Shown here one piece after another: positions 31,958-44,026 of a DNA stretch of 64,000 nt (its first letter is position 1; every line of letters starts with the position of its first letter). This DNA is from Pilatotrama ljubarskyi (Eukaryota; Basidiomycota; Agaricomycetes; Polyporales; Polyporaceae): positions 652,344 through 716,343 of the forward strand of contig MU277675.1 in the NCBI GenBank assembly GCA_022385805.1, read 5' to 3'. The notes below the pieces were generated by a model. The model did not search any database and had not been told where the DNA came from. It saw only the letters and a program-made list of their open reading frames with translations. Both the position numbers and the translations under genes were made by a program.

Positions 31958-34900
31958 AGACGTTCACGAATGTACGTCCGCGAACGTGAGCGCCCGCTTG
32001 CGAAGGAGTCTCTGCATCCACATGTCAACGAGTTGACCATAGTCTAGAGAGCACCGCGAGGAAGAGGGAGGGCTGAGGTGGTCAGGCGAGCACTCCCGGG
32101 CTCCTTATAGGTGTGGGCGAGCATTTCGACGTTTAGAGCACGTCTGCTATATTGCTGCCCCTCAGGCCTGCCTCAGGCCTTGTAGCCAGTTCGACGCGCT
32201 CCCGTAGCGCCCCGATGATGAGCCAAAGAACTCGCCCTCGTTTGCTGTGTTCCGCTGCAATTGTGCTGAACGACAATCACCGACGGGGCCTCCCTGCGAG
32301 TGAAGCTACTTAGGGTATTCATGAGCTCGAGCTGTTACAACCATACCTGTCACTCATTCACCAAGGCTGCACGCTAGGGCGGTGGTTCGTACTAGCGCGT
32401 GTGCCCGGTAACCTCGGAGGACCGAGGGACCAAGCCCGCGCCATCGAGTGAACTGCCGAGGTAGCTCCAAGTGAACTGGGGCTCTGGCGGTGCGAGCTCG
32501 AGGATTCGCAGCAAAGACGATTGGGAACGTACGCATAGCGCGTCGGTAGCTCGAGCGTTCATAATCACCATGCAGACCTTGAATCCAGACACAGTATCAG
32601 TATTAGTATTATGAGTGCTGCTCCAACGCGAGAACGTGGTGTACTCACGCATCTGAAGCCCTAGCGCTATCCGAGCCTGAGTCTTCTCCGCCTACTAGCC
32701 ATTCCGGTGGTCCATCACTGCTGTACTGTATGCCAATTCCCCGAGTCCCCTGGTCTGTGGAGGTCCCTCAGTAGGTACTCCGATCGATAGGCACAGCGCT
32801 GTGGTCTAACAAGGTACGTACCCGGCTATGTACAGGCTAGGTCTCGAAAACCTTCCTTGCAGCCCCAAGGGGGACACCTATCCTGCAACGTTCCATGAGA
32901 TGATCGCCGTATCATACATAGTTGAGTACTATACCATCTGCAAAGGTACTGCCGCGCCGCCCGACGGGATGGGTGCAATTGAAGAAGCGCCAGTCCGCAT
33001 GCATTCTACCTCAAAACATGCCACAGGTCCCTGTGCCTGTGCACGTATGATAGTACGAGGTGTACCTCGTAGAGTCGTACTAGTAGAGGACTCGTGAGTC
33101 CGAGCGCGATGGGTCTATCCGTTCGTTGGCCCGGACACCACGGTGCACATCATGCCGACTCTCCGACGCGGTCGAGCCCTCCGTGGCTCTACTTACGTAG
33201 CGATTCTCTCAGCCTTGCAACCGGATCGGCGAAGAACCAATCCCTATACTACGCACGGCTCTAAACTCCGAGGCATTCCTGTACGTACATGTAGCGCTGG
33301 GCAGAGGCTCCGCCAAGGCGACGGGGAAATGAACGGGAGCACATGCTGCGTGCCCACGCTAGCGGCTCGCAGTGCGCACGGTGACGATGCACGTCCGCGC
33401 GTCCGTGCACAGCTCCGTGCACTCGCAGGCGGCCCGCGTGGTCTTTACGGAACGTTGATCGAGGGGAGACGGACATGCACGGGACCGGGATCATCGTGGA
33501 TCGGCTGCAGTTGAGCATAGCTAGGATGATGATTATTATGAGACGCGGCACCGGTACCGATCGCGGAGCACGGACGTGCAAGGTACGACGCATGATGGTT
33601 CCGTACGGACGAATTCGGGCAGAGCCATGGCGTGTGGGTACGCGTTCCTCCAGGACCACAGGGCGCGAACGACGAGACAGGAAGCCACAGCGAGATATGA
33701 TCACAGCCTGATGAGTACTGAGTGCCGGTGAACGGGACCCGGATACATGCGGTCGCAACTGGCTGCAAACGCCCGGACTGGGCATGGTGGACATGGGAAG
33801 GGGATGTGAGAAACGGGCGTGGTTCTTCGTTGTCCGTTGAGCGTGGATATGAGCTTCGCGGATGTGACGGCAGATGTGCGTGAGCTCAGGTTGGGAAGGC
33901 GAGCGGTAGAAGGATACGCAAAACAGTTGGACCAGTGGTATGAGATGGTTCGTCTGATGACGATAGACGACAACCAGTCATAGAATAGGTGGTACGATAC
34001 AGCTGCGAGGGGTGTCAGAGTTGGACAGGAAGAGGGTCGGTTGCTCTGGGACGACGGCAAGCACCCAGCGACGCAGCCAAGTATAAACATCACAAGAACG
34101 GGCGTCCGGCAGGGACCGTCAAGGATTGCAGCAAGTCTGCAAGACACTCGAAGACGGCCAGCGGCACGCGTGGTAGCAGACGCTACGCGCATAAGTACGG
34201 TAGGCGAAGGTGTCAGGAAACATCAACGGCAGATGGGCATTGGTGCGGCAGGAGCTCGGAGCAGTCGGCGAATCAGTCGTCCGCGTCTTGGCTGTTGATG
34301 GTTGCGCGCGGTCGTGTGGGCGGTGGGCTCACAGACAGACTCCCGAGAGACGCAGGAGTTGCAAGAGAGCAAAAGCGTTGAGTAGCAGCAAGGCTGAGAG
34401 GACTGACGTCGAAGCCGGGAAATCACGAGAGGAGGGCGAGCGTGACGCGAGAGCAGTGCGGTGGGTGGAGCAGAGCGGCGAGGGCGTGCCTGTGCCTCGT
34501 CCCGGAGGACCGGACGGTCTGGACCCTCTGTGTGCGGAGGAGATGGGCCGTGCGCTGGGATAATGAAGTCAGGCGTTTCCGACGCCGAAGCCGAGGGCGA
34601 GGAGGAGGGCGCTGGAAGCGGAGACAAGGAGGACGACGAGCCCAGAAGTTGGAAGAAGGTCATCGATAGGGCGGGTGCACACCGGCCACGGCAGGCTTCG
34701 GGGCCTCCTCTCGGCATGCGCGTGCGTCGCCGGACACGGGCGCTCTGGCGGTATGTTGGATGTGTACGTGGAGGGCGTGCAAGAGATGTGTCGGAGACAG
34801 AGAGAAATAGAGAACTGCCTGAGCGGAAAGAGGGGGCGGGCGGGGGAAGGCGTTGATGGGAGGGGGCAGAAAACTCCCAGGCTGGGGATTTCTGGTGATG

Positions 34901-34960
34901 TCGCCGTCTCTCCACCAGACGAGTGCAGGCCGAGCGTCCACAGCCAATTGCGTCCGCCAG
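31958..34960. other. Gene-poor region, about 3 kb
   Basis: Many small frames occur on both strands without motifs or joinable exons. A short perfect inverted repeat lies at 33054-33071. The right part, from about 34300, is purine-rich on the plus strand and yields long low-complexity Pro/Arg/Glu frames that look like artefacts of composition. Confidence 0.5.
33054..33071. repeat. 8-bp inverted repeat with 2-nt spacer
   Basis: TACGAGGT and ACCTCGTA are perfect arms around GT. Function unknown; it could be chance. Confidence 0.45.
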
Positions 34961-34969
34961 CGCCCACCG

Positions 34970-35185
34970 CCTCCGCTCTCGCCTTCCTTCGCCTTTGCCT
35001 CTCTCTCCCAGCCTGGCCTCTCTCCCTCCTTCCCCTTCCCCTTCCTCCTCCTCGTCCTAGTCCCCTCCCGAGGGCGCAGCTCTCCTGCCCCCCCACGCCT
35101 GGATAATGCCAGTTTGCTCCCCCAGTCCACACACACGCCCACGCCTCTCCCCCGCCGCGTCGCTCCGCCAAACAGCTCCTGGCCT
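34970..35185 (+). promoter_or_regulatory. CT-rich promoter tract before the Ser-rich membrane protein gene
   Basis: From about 34970 to 35130 the plus strand is an almost unbroken pyrimidine tract (CTCTCTCCC, CCTTCCCCTTCCCC, CCTCCTCCTC). Such CT boxes just upstream of the start codon are common in highly expressed fungal genes lacking TATA boxes. Confidence 0.5.
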
Positions 35186-36865
35186 ATGTCCTCCTCCTTC
35201 CGCAACTATGCCCCGCCCTCCCCCGCCCGCACAGCGCCGCCTGTCGCTCCACAACCGTCCCTGAAGCGCAGGCGGCCTCGCGACCCTTCAACTTCTCGCG
35301 AGGCGAGGGACACAAGCATCGCCGACCAGCCCCAGATTTGTACGTTACAACTTTTTTCCTCCTCTCAATCTCCGTAGATCTCAACCCTCGCTCCCTCCTT
35401 TTCCTGCTCTCCGCCCGCCCCCTCTCGCTGTGTGCGATGCCTGTCGTCAATCGCCTGTCCTGGCGTGTTCGTCGTCGGTCTTCGCGACATCAACTGCAAT
35501 AGCCGCCGCCATGGATAGGTGCTTCAACTCACCCAACAACGTCATCTCATGTTGGCCCGAGTCCGGTACCACCGTCGCACAGCACGAGTTCGCTTCCTTT
35601 GTCTGTACGTCCTCTTCTCTTTTCGTTTTTTCAGCTCTTCCCGGCCGACACGGAGCCGTCGCTCGTGAACAGGGAACAGCAGGTTACCCCAGTGGGCCCA
35701 GACGGAGCTCGTCAACATCTATCTCTTCCAAGCCGATACCGGCGAGCAAGTCGTCAACTACACGAACGTCCCCAATCCCGTCTTCGAAGCGGGCCTCAAG
35801 CATGTGCAGGTCAACGACAGCTGGTGGGGCTCCCGAGGCGACCAGTGGAATGGGCAGAACATCTCGTTTCCTTTTTATTTCGTCATCACCCGAAACGACC
35901 ATCCGCTAGACAATAGTGCAATACCCCAGTCGACTTTTACCGCCGTCCGTGAGTGTCACCGTGCCTGTCAGTGCTAAGCGCACACCGCTGACGGTCGTAC
36001 GTTGCGCCTAGAAACAACATTCGCCGACTCAATACTGGCGTCCATGTCCTCATCATCAGCGGCAGCGTCTAGATCATCAGTCTCCGCATCCCTCTCGTCC
36101 GCATCCGCCTCCTCAGCGTCTGTGCTCTCCGCCTCGCGCGCCTCCGGATCCACTGTCACCCCAACGCCAGCCTCAACGAACAGCGACGGCACGCCCGCGA
36201 CCGGGTCCGTGCAGGGCGCGAGCGGCGGCACCTCCTTCCCGCACTGGGCGATCGCGGTGATCGTCGTGCTCGGCTTCCTCGCGCTCGTCGCGTCCGGCAT
36301 CCTCGCGTTTTACATCATGCGCCGCCTCCGGCAGCGCCGTGACGCGATGCTCTCGCACCGCAACTCGATGGGCTCCTCCACACCGATGATGTCTAACGCC
36401 GACCGCGGCGGCCCGCAGTCGCCCACGCTCGGCGGCACTTTTGGCACGGGCACGGGCGCGGGCATGGGCATGGGCGCAGGCGCGGGGCTGGGGTATGGCG
36501 CCGCGGCGTACGGCGCGCGGCCGGCGAGCCCGGGGGAGGGACACGACGGCGCGTCGATGATGAGCCGTGCGAGCGACGCGGGACCGTTCTCGGGCGCGGA
36601 CGCGGCGATCATGGCGAATGCCTTTAGGCAGGCGCTGCGGAAGCCGGACTTTGCGGACAGGCCGGTCGAGGAGGGCGAGAGCCCCGATGACCCGCCTGGG
36701 CCGCCGGGGGCGGGGGCGGGGCCGGGACATTCGCATTTGATCAACCAGGAGCTGGCGGAGGAGGGGAGGGATATCAGGAGCGTGAGCTCGTCGAGGGGCG
36801 TCAAGGTCGAGACGCTGAGCGGGGACGATACGGATACGGCGACGGTGCAGGACCACCAGCACTAG
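35186..36865 (+). CDS. Ser-rich single-pass membrane protein, cell-wall-sensor-like layout
   Basis: Five exons (35186-35339, 35378-35429, 35519-35604, 35673-35948, 36012-36865) sum to 1422 nt, giving 473 residues. After about 52 basic, proline-rich residues a short hydrophobic stretch (RSLLFLLSARPLSLC) resembles a signal sequence. An extracellular domain follows with CFNSPNNVISCWP, FASFVWNSRLPQW, VNIYLF and VNDSWWGSRGDQW. Next come a Ser/Ala-rich stalk with many Ser, one transmembrane helix (HWAIAVIVVLGFLALVASGILAFYIM, about 36240-36318), a basic RRLRQRRD stop-transfer and a long Gly-rich cytosolic tail. This resembles Wsc/Mid2-type wall-stress sensors in layout, but I see no WSC domain and the function is inferred. 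The start is unsure because a signal peptide 52 residues in is odd. Confidence 0.72.
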
Positions 36866-39541
36866 CCTCGTCCTGTGCCGTGTCCGGGACGGCGTTCGCG
36901 CGCCGTCTGTGCCTTCGTCCGTTCACCCGTGCCGTCTTGGTTTGCGTTTCGCTGTGTGGTCGCCGATGTCTCCTCCCTGTTCACATTTGCGTTCGCTCTT
37001 CTCGTCCAATCCTGTGGGTTCGTGTGGTGCGCGAGTGGGTCGGTCGGACCGACGCGCCTGCCTCACTTGTGCCTAATTACTACTACATGCGTCTTTGTGC
37101 CTTTTCGCGCTCCCCCTCCGCCCATTACCTCCTTCCGTTCCCACTCCCAGTCCTTACCGCTGTCCCGTTCCTCCCGATCCTCCCCTGCTCCCCCTGCCAT
37201 TTCCTCCTCCCTCCCTCATCTTCCGTCTCCGTCTACTACCCCCTTCGGCCCGACCTGTCCTGTCCTACCCGCTTACCCTTACCCTCGCCCTTCCGCTGGC
37301 CATTATACTTTATTTTACCACCTGGACTATTAATAGCGACAAAGCGAATCGAGTAGCATTACCTCTCTACCACCCACCACCACCTCCCGCTTGCAACTCA
37401 TCCTTTGGTGCTATGGACTCTTTCTTTCGAAATTCCTATGCATATGACAGTGAGGCGTAGTGGCCCGTCCTTGTCTTCCGCCCTGCATACATACATACCA
37501 CCCGCCCCCATCCTGATCCTGACGCCGTCCCTTGCACGTACGCCGCACAACACTTCGCATTCTTGGAACCCCATCATCCCGATTCGAAATCCATCCCGCC
37601 TTCCTCACCCTCCTCCTCCGCAGCAGCTCCCCTGTCTTCGAATTGTCGCCGGCACCTTGCAGCTATCAATCCAACTTGGGCCCGTGCGCCCGTCCCGCTC
37701 TTTATATCCCGCACGCTCCGAATCCCGCCCGCACACCCGCACGGCTCGCATTGAGTCCGACCTCTGTATGTTGGCGACTGGTAAAACAGGACTACTGAAT
37801 GGCATCGGAGGCACTGTACGTCTGCTCCCGGATCAATGCTGCCGTGGCACCCCGATCCTCATGCTTTTTTTGCTGCAGACCAATAGCCTTCTGCTAGACT
37901 ATACTGTATTGTGGCAGATCCCACCGAGGCCTGTGGAACCTTCGAGCCCATGCCCCAGTCCGAGTCCTAGTCCATAGGCAGCATGAGTAAGTTCTACCCA
38001 TTATATCGTCACTCCTGCTCGGGGGGCGGTCTATATCCCATACGGTGCGCTGATCACCTGAATCCGCAGCCGTACGTGGAACGCAGGCGCAGGCGCATCC
38101 CGAGGCGTCGCTCTGCAATGCCTCGGAGGCTGCAGCTGGATCGAACGGCGTTCACCTGTGTCTGGTCTATTCCCGGCCGGCCGCGGGCACGGCGGCGCGT
38201 CCCGTATACTTATTCTTTCATCCTCTGTCGTCTCTCCTCCCCTCCCGTTCCGTGCCACCCTCCGTCCGCCGTCCTCGTGTGTGTATACTACTACCCTCAC
38301 CACCCCGCCTCCCCTGCTGCTGCCGTGCGACGCGCGGCGTGCGTCGCCCACCTCTCTCGTCTTCTTATATGCATATACCATCTCATCCTCCGTCCTCGGT
38401 CCTCGCGCTCGCCCGCCTTCGATTTCTCTGCACATTGGCACATGGGGTCTCCCAACTCGCTGTCCAGCGTGGCTCGGCGTCAGACGCTCCTTCCGGCTTC
38501 GTTCTCTCGCGCACCTCTTTTTTTCATGCTTTGTTTTCTCCCGTCTGTCGCGGTGTTTCAAGTTGTCGATGGTCGATGTTTACGCTACGCGTACAAAGGC
38601 ATACAGGCACGAGCATGCCCCGCAGCAACGGTGCGTCACGCGTGGATGCGTGGTACCACTGCTACCGGTGGGTAAGTACACTCATGTATGTCTCGGGTAT
38701 CTGGTAAGGATATGCGACTTCACAAAGCTTTCTGCCAGTGCACCGGGCGATTGCGAGCTCACGACGCGAGAGACGTCCCGTTGAACGGGTACAGGGCGGC
38801 CCATGCGCTCGTGCTCGAGGTACACCGTGCAGATGCCTGTGCGAACGGTCGACGTCCATGAACACCTGGCAGGGATGGCCTGATCTGCTCGCTTTGGCAG
38901 AGGTGCTGTGCAGTGCCGCTGCGCACGGACGCGTGCAAGTTCGGATTCCTGGGGTTCTTACATACCGTAACTGCGTTCAGTTCGAGGGAGAACCTCGGAG
39001 CGTGAGGATCCGCTGAGGTCAGCCAAATGAACCCGTCGTAGACGGTCCGGAAGGCACACCGTCGATGAGTAAGGCCCCGCTGACCCGCTGAGAAGGCCCT
39101 TGCTCGGATGGATACGGGAGGATGGCACGCCGGGTGCCGACCGTACGCGCGAAAATGAATCTGTACAAAAGCATAGTCGAACAGCAGCACCGACAGCCTA
39201 AGCATACTATCCGACGGTGTGTGGGCGGGAGCAGCAGTACATGAGGAGGAAGCGAGTAAGAGTATTAAGGTGGTGGTGAAAGCAGGAAGGAACGTGCGTG
39301 GTATAGTATACAATGCCCCCCGTCGCGTCTCTCCCCGTCTATTGGTTGTGGATGGATGCACTGGAACCGGAGCTTGGAGCGTTCGTGCTAGGCGGAAAGC
39401 AGCTTGAAAGCGTGGGGTCGCGTCGATGGCAAACGGTAGCTGCTAGCTGGTGGTCGAAGAGCCGATGATGCTAGAGTGAAGTATGCAATGTCCGACAATC
39501 CCTTCGGAAAACCGCCCCCGCCATCACAACACGGGCGAGTG
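36866..39541. other. Long non-coding-looking region with polypyrimidine tracts
   Basis: No gene recognised in 2.7 kb. Between about 37090 and 37300 the plus strand is strongly pyrimidine-rich, and again around 38210-38420. Frames there give Pro/Ser/Leu-rich low-complexity peptides with no motif. It includes the 3' flanks of two convergent genes. Confidence 0.5.
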
Positions 39542-40881
39542 TCATGAGTATCCCGACCGCATGTTGAGGTAGCGCACGATCATCTCGTATCTGCGGCCAC
39601 CGATCAGCACACGACCACCCGCTTCTCGAAAGGACGGCAGAAAACTCACGTCAACATCGTCACCGCGCTATTCGGCACCGTCCGGACGAGGTTGACAGAC
39701 AAGCCTCTATAGAGCGAGCGCCAGCCCTCGTTGACGATCATGCCCTTCGTCGTGCGGACGATGCCGCCGTACGTCTTAGGTGCCGGTTGCTCGCCCCCGC
39801 CCTCGGTGCCGAGCGTCGTGAGCGGCCGCTTTTGCGTCTGGAGCCGCGTCCGGACGACCTCGTGCGGGTAGGTCGCTATCGAGGCGGTCATCTTGGCGAC
39901 TGCTGAGCACGCGAGGATCTGCCCCGGAGTGAGAGGCTCTGTACGCCCGCGGGCTGTAGTTGCCGAGCACGGTGAGCGGGGAGCGAGCGGTCGGACGTGA
40001 GTCACAGATGGAAGGGCGCTCACCGGCTATTCGTTTGAGGTATTCGTACAAAGGGAACTGCACCGCGACGTGCGTGATGCCCAGGAGGCTCGGGAGGAGG
40101 CCGCGAAAGAATGCCCGCCATCCTTCAGTCCGATAAATAGTCAAGGCTGCGTCTAGTGTATGTTTGTAGCGCACTTCATCTCGTGATTGTGTCTGGACGC
40201 CGGCACTATATGAGGCAGTGTCGTATGAGCAGAGCGGGAGCACGCCACGCACCATGAAGCGGGTCTTGATGACCCATAGTGGATTAGTACAGATAGTGCT
40301 GGTCGCTCCGGCGGTCATGGCGGACAGGATGTGGAGTGTCCAAGGATGCTCACGCGCCAGAGGCTGGTATCCCTTCACCTGTGCGGCGGGGTAGACGCGG
40401 CGGATCGCCTCGACCTCCCCCGGCGGACGTTCGCCAAAGTACCGCTTGATGCCGTCGTAGACCGCAAAGTAGATTGCCCAGGTGGGGAGGTAGCCGAGGA
40501 TGGTGGGGCCGAGGCCGCGGTAGAGGCCGCGGAAGCCATCGTGCTTGAGGATGTCTTTGACGGTGGCTGGGAGACGTAGGGGCAAGGCAGGACGTACGTT
40601 GAGCGGGGAGAACTACGGGGAGGTGCGCCGCGCAGGGCGAGAGGATCTGAATGCCTCACCGACCACACCCAGGTATCCTTGCGCTGGATTGACGGCGCGC
40701 TGTGCCTGGAGCTTTGTCTTGATCACGTCGAGGGGGCAGGTGGCGACGCTGGCGACGAGGCCGCCTCCTGCGCCAGCTGTTGTTGGGTGGAGATGGGGCG
40801 AGAGCGGGCAGGGTGAGAAGAGGGCTCGTGCAAGACCGCTCTGGGCTCACCGATCATGCTGTTTGCGCTCTGTGAAGGCAT
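39542..40881 (-). CDS. Mitochondrial carrier, NAD+/pyrimidine-nucleotide type (Yia6/Ndt1-like)
   Basis: Three mitochondrial-carrier repeats are visible. Repeat 1: CPLDVIKTKLQAQ (about 40745-40710) and GFRGLYRGLGPTILGYLPTWAIYFAVYDGIK. Repeat 2: MTAGATSTICTNPLWVIKTRFM (about 40310-40255) and GWRAFFRGLLPSLLGITHVAVQFPLYEYLK. Repeat 3: AKMTASIATYPHEVVRTRLQTQK (about 39895-39830) and GWRSLYRGLSVNLVRTVPNSAVTMLTYE. The second signature has Trp in place of the acidic residue (PLWVIK), a mark of the NAD+, flavin/folate and pyrimidine nucleotide carriers. With the DVIKTKLQAQ first repeat, NAD+ import (Ndt1/Yia6) is the best guess. It would sit in the inner mitochondrial membrane. The N-terminus is short (MPSQSANSMIAGAGGG). 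Divergent from the DUF427 gene. Confidence 0.88.
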
Positions 40882-41399
40882 CCCTCGAGCTCGGGGCCGC
40901 TGGAAACGCGGCGGATGTGGAAGAAAGGCCTCGCTGCGTGCAGGGTCGCTCGCTGAAAGATGGTGTTTGCGGATGAGTTACGGCTAGAGATGACGAGCTA
41001 CTCTATCTCAGCTCGAATCGAGTGGGGTACGGCTGAGCAAAATATCTCAAAGTGGCACAAGATCCAGCGCGGCGCCGGGTGTTTCCGGGCTCTCTCTCTT
41101 TCTCTCCCACCACCAGAGACCGCTCTGCTACGAGTCGAGGTTGTCATGCAGGAAGCAATTGCGTCGCACTGTCGACAAGGAAGGCGTGTTCGTAAGCAAG
41201 AGGCAGTTTTGGAGAGCTTACTCAGAGTGTGCATATGGCTTCACATAGTACTGGCATCGAGACCCCGTGCAATGTACATAACCCCATGTCCAATTCAGAG
41301 CTTCTTCACGATCGACGCCTATATAGCCCCTCTCATTCAGTAGAGCTTGAGAGTAGATCTCCCCTCTTCCCATCACCTCCAACGCAGCAGCACAACGAC
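40882..41399. promoter_or_regulatory. Divergent promoter, mitochondrial carrier / DUF427 gene
   Basis: This spacer is 518 bp long. On the plus strand CCAAT at 41290-41294 and TATATAG at 41320-41326 sit about 110 and 80 bp before the DUF427 ATG, a textbook arrangement. No TATA box was seen on the carrier side. Confidence 0.6.
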
Positions 41400-41917
41400 A
41401 TGGTCAAGGTGACGTTGAACGATACCGTCCTGGCAGAGTCCGACAACACCGTCGTCGTCGAAGGGAACCACTACTTCCCGCCTGATGCGGTGAACACCGC
41501 CGTCCTATCGCCCTCGTCAACGCAGTGAGTAGCATACACGCTTGTGAGCGATGCATGCCGATATTCTGCCTGTTAGCACTACGTGCCCTTGGAAAGGGTA
41601 CGCATCCACTAGTCCTTTAACCTCCGTAGCAGGGCCCGCCAACTGAGAGCATGGTGCTCAGAGTCGCATCTTACTACGATGCCACGATCGGGGGCAAGAC
41701 CGTCGTGAACGACGTCGCTTGGTGAGTAGCTCTGTCAGGGGAGCCATCAGAGCGGGCCTCAACAAGGGCAGGTACTATCCGGAGACCAAAGAGAAAGCGA
41801 ACAACATCAAGGGATACGTTGCCTTCTACAAGGTATCGTACTTTCGACGCGATTTCAGTGGAGAAGCGGCCACTAACTTGGGATGCGCCTGCGCAGAACA
41901 AGGTCAACATTGAGTGA
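41400..41917 (+). CDS. DUF427 domain protein
   Basis: Five exons encode roughly 90-100 residues. The first gives MVKVTLNDTVLAESDNTVVVEGNHYFPPDAV, the DUF427 beta-strand with the conserved VEGNHYFP. A short exon reads TTCPWKG (about 41578-41598). Then ASYYDATIGGKTVVNDVAW (about 41667-41720), YYPETKEKANNIKGYVAFYK and finally NKVNIE before TGA. This matches the whole domain in order. DUF427 proteins are small beta-rich proteins of unknown function found in bacteria and fungi. A good TATA box and CCAAT precede it. Confidence 0.88.
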
Positions 41918-42204
41918 ACACACGCAACGACGTAGTGCAACACACCGTGGAGAGATTTGCGATGTCCTGTATGAGTATGCGGAGGCCGGTCGACGTTCTG
42001 TCTATCTATCCCGCACGGCGCTCACCATCGGAGACACATCTCTTGACATGCATCTTCCCGCTACCAGGAAGAATGAAGTGTCGCCCAGTATGACGTGAAA
42101 TCAAGCAAAAGACATTATCCGCGCTCATGTACAGGCATGCATAGGGTATATCTGGTTAACCAAAGTTATCATGACATGGCATGACCGCCTGCGGGCCATG
42201 CCTT

Positions 42205-43664
42205 TTAAGCCTTCCCGGCCTTCTGCCGTTCTGCCACCCACCACTGCGCATATAGTCAGCTACTGCGTACACTCCAGCCAATGGTCTCTGACTGACCTCG
42301 AAAGTCTTCTGAATCCCCTCCTCCAAACCGATCTGGGGCTCGTACCCTAGCACTCTCCGCGCCTTCTCGATGTTGAAGCAACGCCATGCGCAGCTGTACG
42401 TCACGCGGTAGCGCGTGAAGCCCGGCTCCTTGCCTACCAGCCAAGCCCACCACTCTGCCGCACTAGCGAGGACGAGGCCGAGCTGCTGCGGGAGGATCCA
42501 GCGGCGCTTGGAGGTCGGTCTTTGGAAATGCTCGTCAAAGAACCGATACACGACCCGCGGCAGGTCCCAGAATCCTGTCGGCTCGCCATTCGTGATGAAG
42601 AACACCTGGCCCGCGACCTGCAGAGGCGCATCCTCCACCCTGGCCAGCGCCGACTCACTGAACTGGTCGAACTTGGAGCGCACCGCGGGCCTGGGAACCG
42701 GCGGCTTGTAGTTGGGGTTGTTCCAGTTCGCAATTATCTCCTCCGCGTCGGCAGGAGGTGTGATGCAAGGCCCAAGCGGGCGTGCTTTGGAGGTGGGCAC
42801 GCGCTTGCCCTTAGTCGTGCATTCGATGTAGGGAAGCGCGACCTTGAGCTCCTCCTTGACGCGTGCGATGTCTTCGGGCGATGCGGGCCCGAGCTTGTCC
42901 GCAGCGAGGAGATGCGCGTAGGCGCAGTTCCCCACGTACGTCCAGTCGAACAGATTCGTGTTGTCGCCGACCTGGATGTGGCTTTGGCCGCGCTCCCATA
43001 CTTGGAAGAGCCCGGCGAGGAATTGTCGGTCGCCCGGACTTTGGATGGGACGTGAGACGCACGCCCGGAGGACAGGGGTTGCCGATGCTTACCCGAAGAT
43101 ACCCGCAGGCCGCAGTGCGACAGTGTACAGGCCGCCCTTGCCGTTCGCTGCGAGTACGATCTCCTCCGCCTTGGCCTTCGACTCGTTGTAAGGGTCCATG
43201 CCCTTCTCCGGTCCCGGTATCCGCTCGTCCACGTCAATCAAGTCGTGGCCGTCGAAAACGACACCGGCAGAGCTCGTATAGACGAGTTTGGGTACGCCAT
43301 TTGCGACCGCAGCGTTGATAACAGCTTGCGTGCCGTCGACGTTGACCTTCCAGTAGAGCGCCGGGTCGTCCAAGCCGTGGAGGGGAGATGCAGTGTGGAT
43401 TATGCAGGTCGCTCCGCTCTGTGGGTTGTGCTGCCGTCAAACAACGCCCTGGTGGAGGCTGCAGCGACTCACCTTGCGGAGCGCGTCAGATACCTGTTCC
43501 TCCTCACTTATGTCTCCGGAGTAGAAAGGAACGTCGTGATGCCTCTGGACGATGTCGAATACGGCGACAGAGTCGCCCCGCGCTAGAAGAGCCTCTACGA
43601 CGTGTCGCCCAAGGAAGCCGCTGCCGCCGATGACCAAGTAAACATCTTTCGAACGTGTAGACAT
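42205..43664 (-). CDS. ERG26: Sterol-4-alpha-carboxylate 3-dehydrogenase (decarboxylating)
   Basis: The enzyme oxidises and decarboxylates the C-4 carboxy-sterol in ergosterol synthesis, working with Erg25 and Erg27 at the ER. The protein opens with a Rossmann motif VYLVIGGSGFLGRHVVEAL and AVFDI (NAD binding), then IIHTASPLHGLDD, WKVNVDGTQAVINAA, LVYTSSAGVVFDG, the catalytic DPYNESKAKAE (YxxxK, about 43180-43150), VALRPAGIFGPGD and NLFDWTYVGNCAYAHLLAADKL. FFITNGEPTGFWDLPRVVY lies at about 42600-42545 and RYRVTYSCAWRCFNIEKARRVLGYEP at about 42415-42335. These match the 3-beta-HSD/Erg26 family through its full length. A tail WWVAERQKAGKA ends the protein. At least five exons. Confidence 0.92.
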
Positions 43665-44026
43665 AGCTGGTTCCCAGAAGGAGGTCCCGGTAGTGAAAGC
43701 GCGAGGTTTGGCGGGGCGGAAGTGAGGGCGTCCGGGGAACACAGTTACAGTAAGGGCAGCAGTCAGAGAAATCCGTCGGTGGTGCGAGTCGCGGATTTGT
43801 TCGAGGAACGTCCCAATATGGAACCCCATTTGCCAATCTAGGATAGCTTGTGCCTGATAGTATTGTATACCTCTCGTTGCACTTCGACGCTCACCTCGGC
43901 GAGAAGAAGAAAAAACACCAGCTTCGAGGGTGACCTACGCCTTTTCTCGCATGAGTTGAAGGACTGAAATCTACTCTAACAAATAGTGTACAAGTTCCTT
44001 TCCAAGCAGCACTTTCCTCTAAGCAG

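Noticed and set aside
34223..35205. Long Pro/Arg- and Gly-rich frames on the minus strand
   Set aside because: They result from the purine/pyrimidine bias of the promoter tract of the Ser-rich membrane protein gene.
36173..36862. Minus-strand frame of 229 codons
   Set aside because: It is antisense to the transmembrane and cytosolic part of the membrane protein gene and consists of His/Arg-rich low-complexity sequence.
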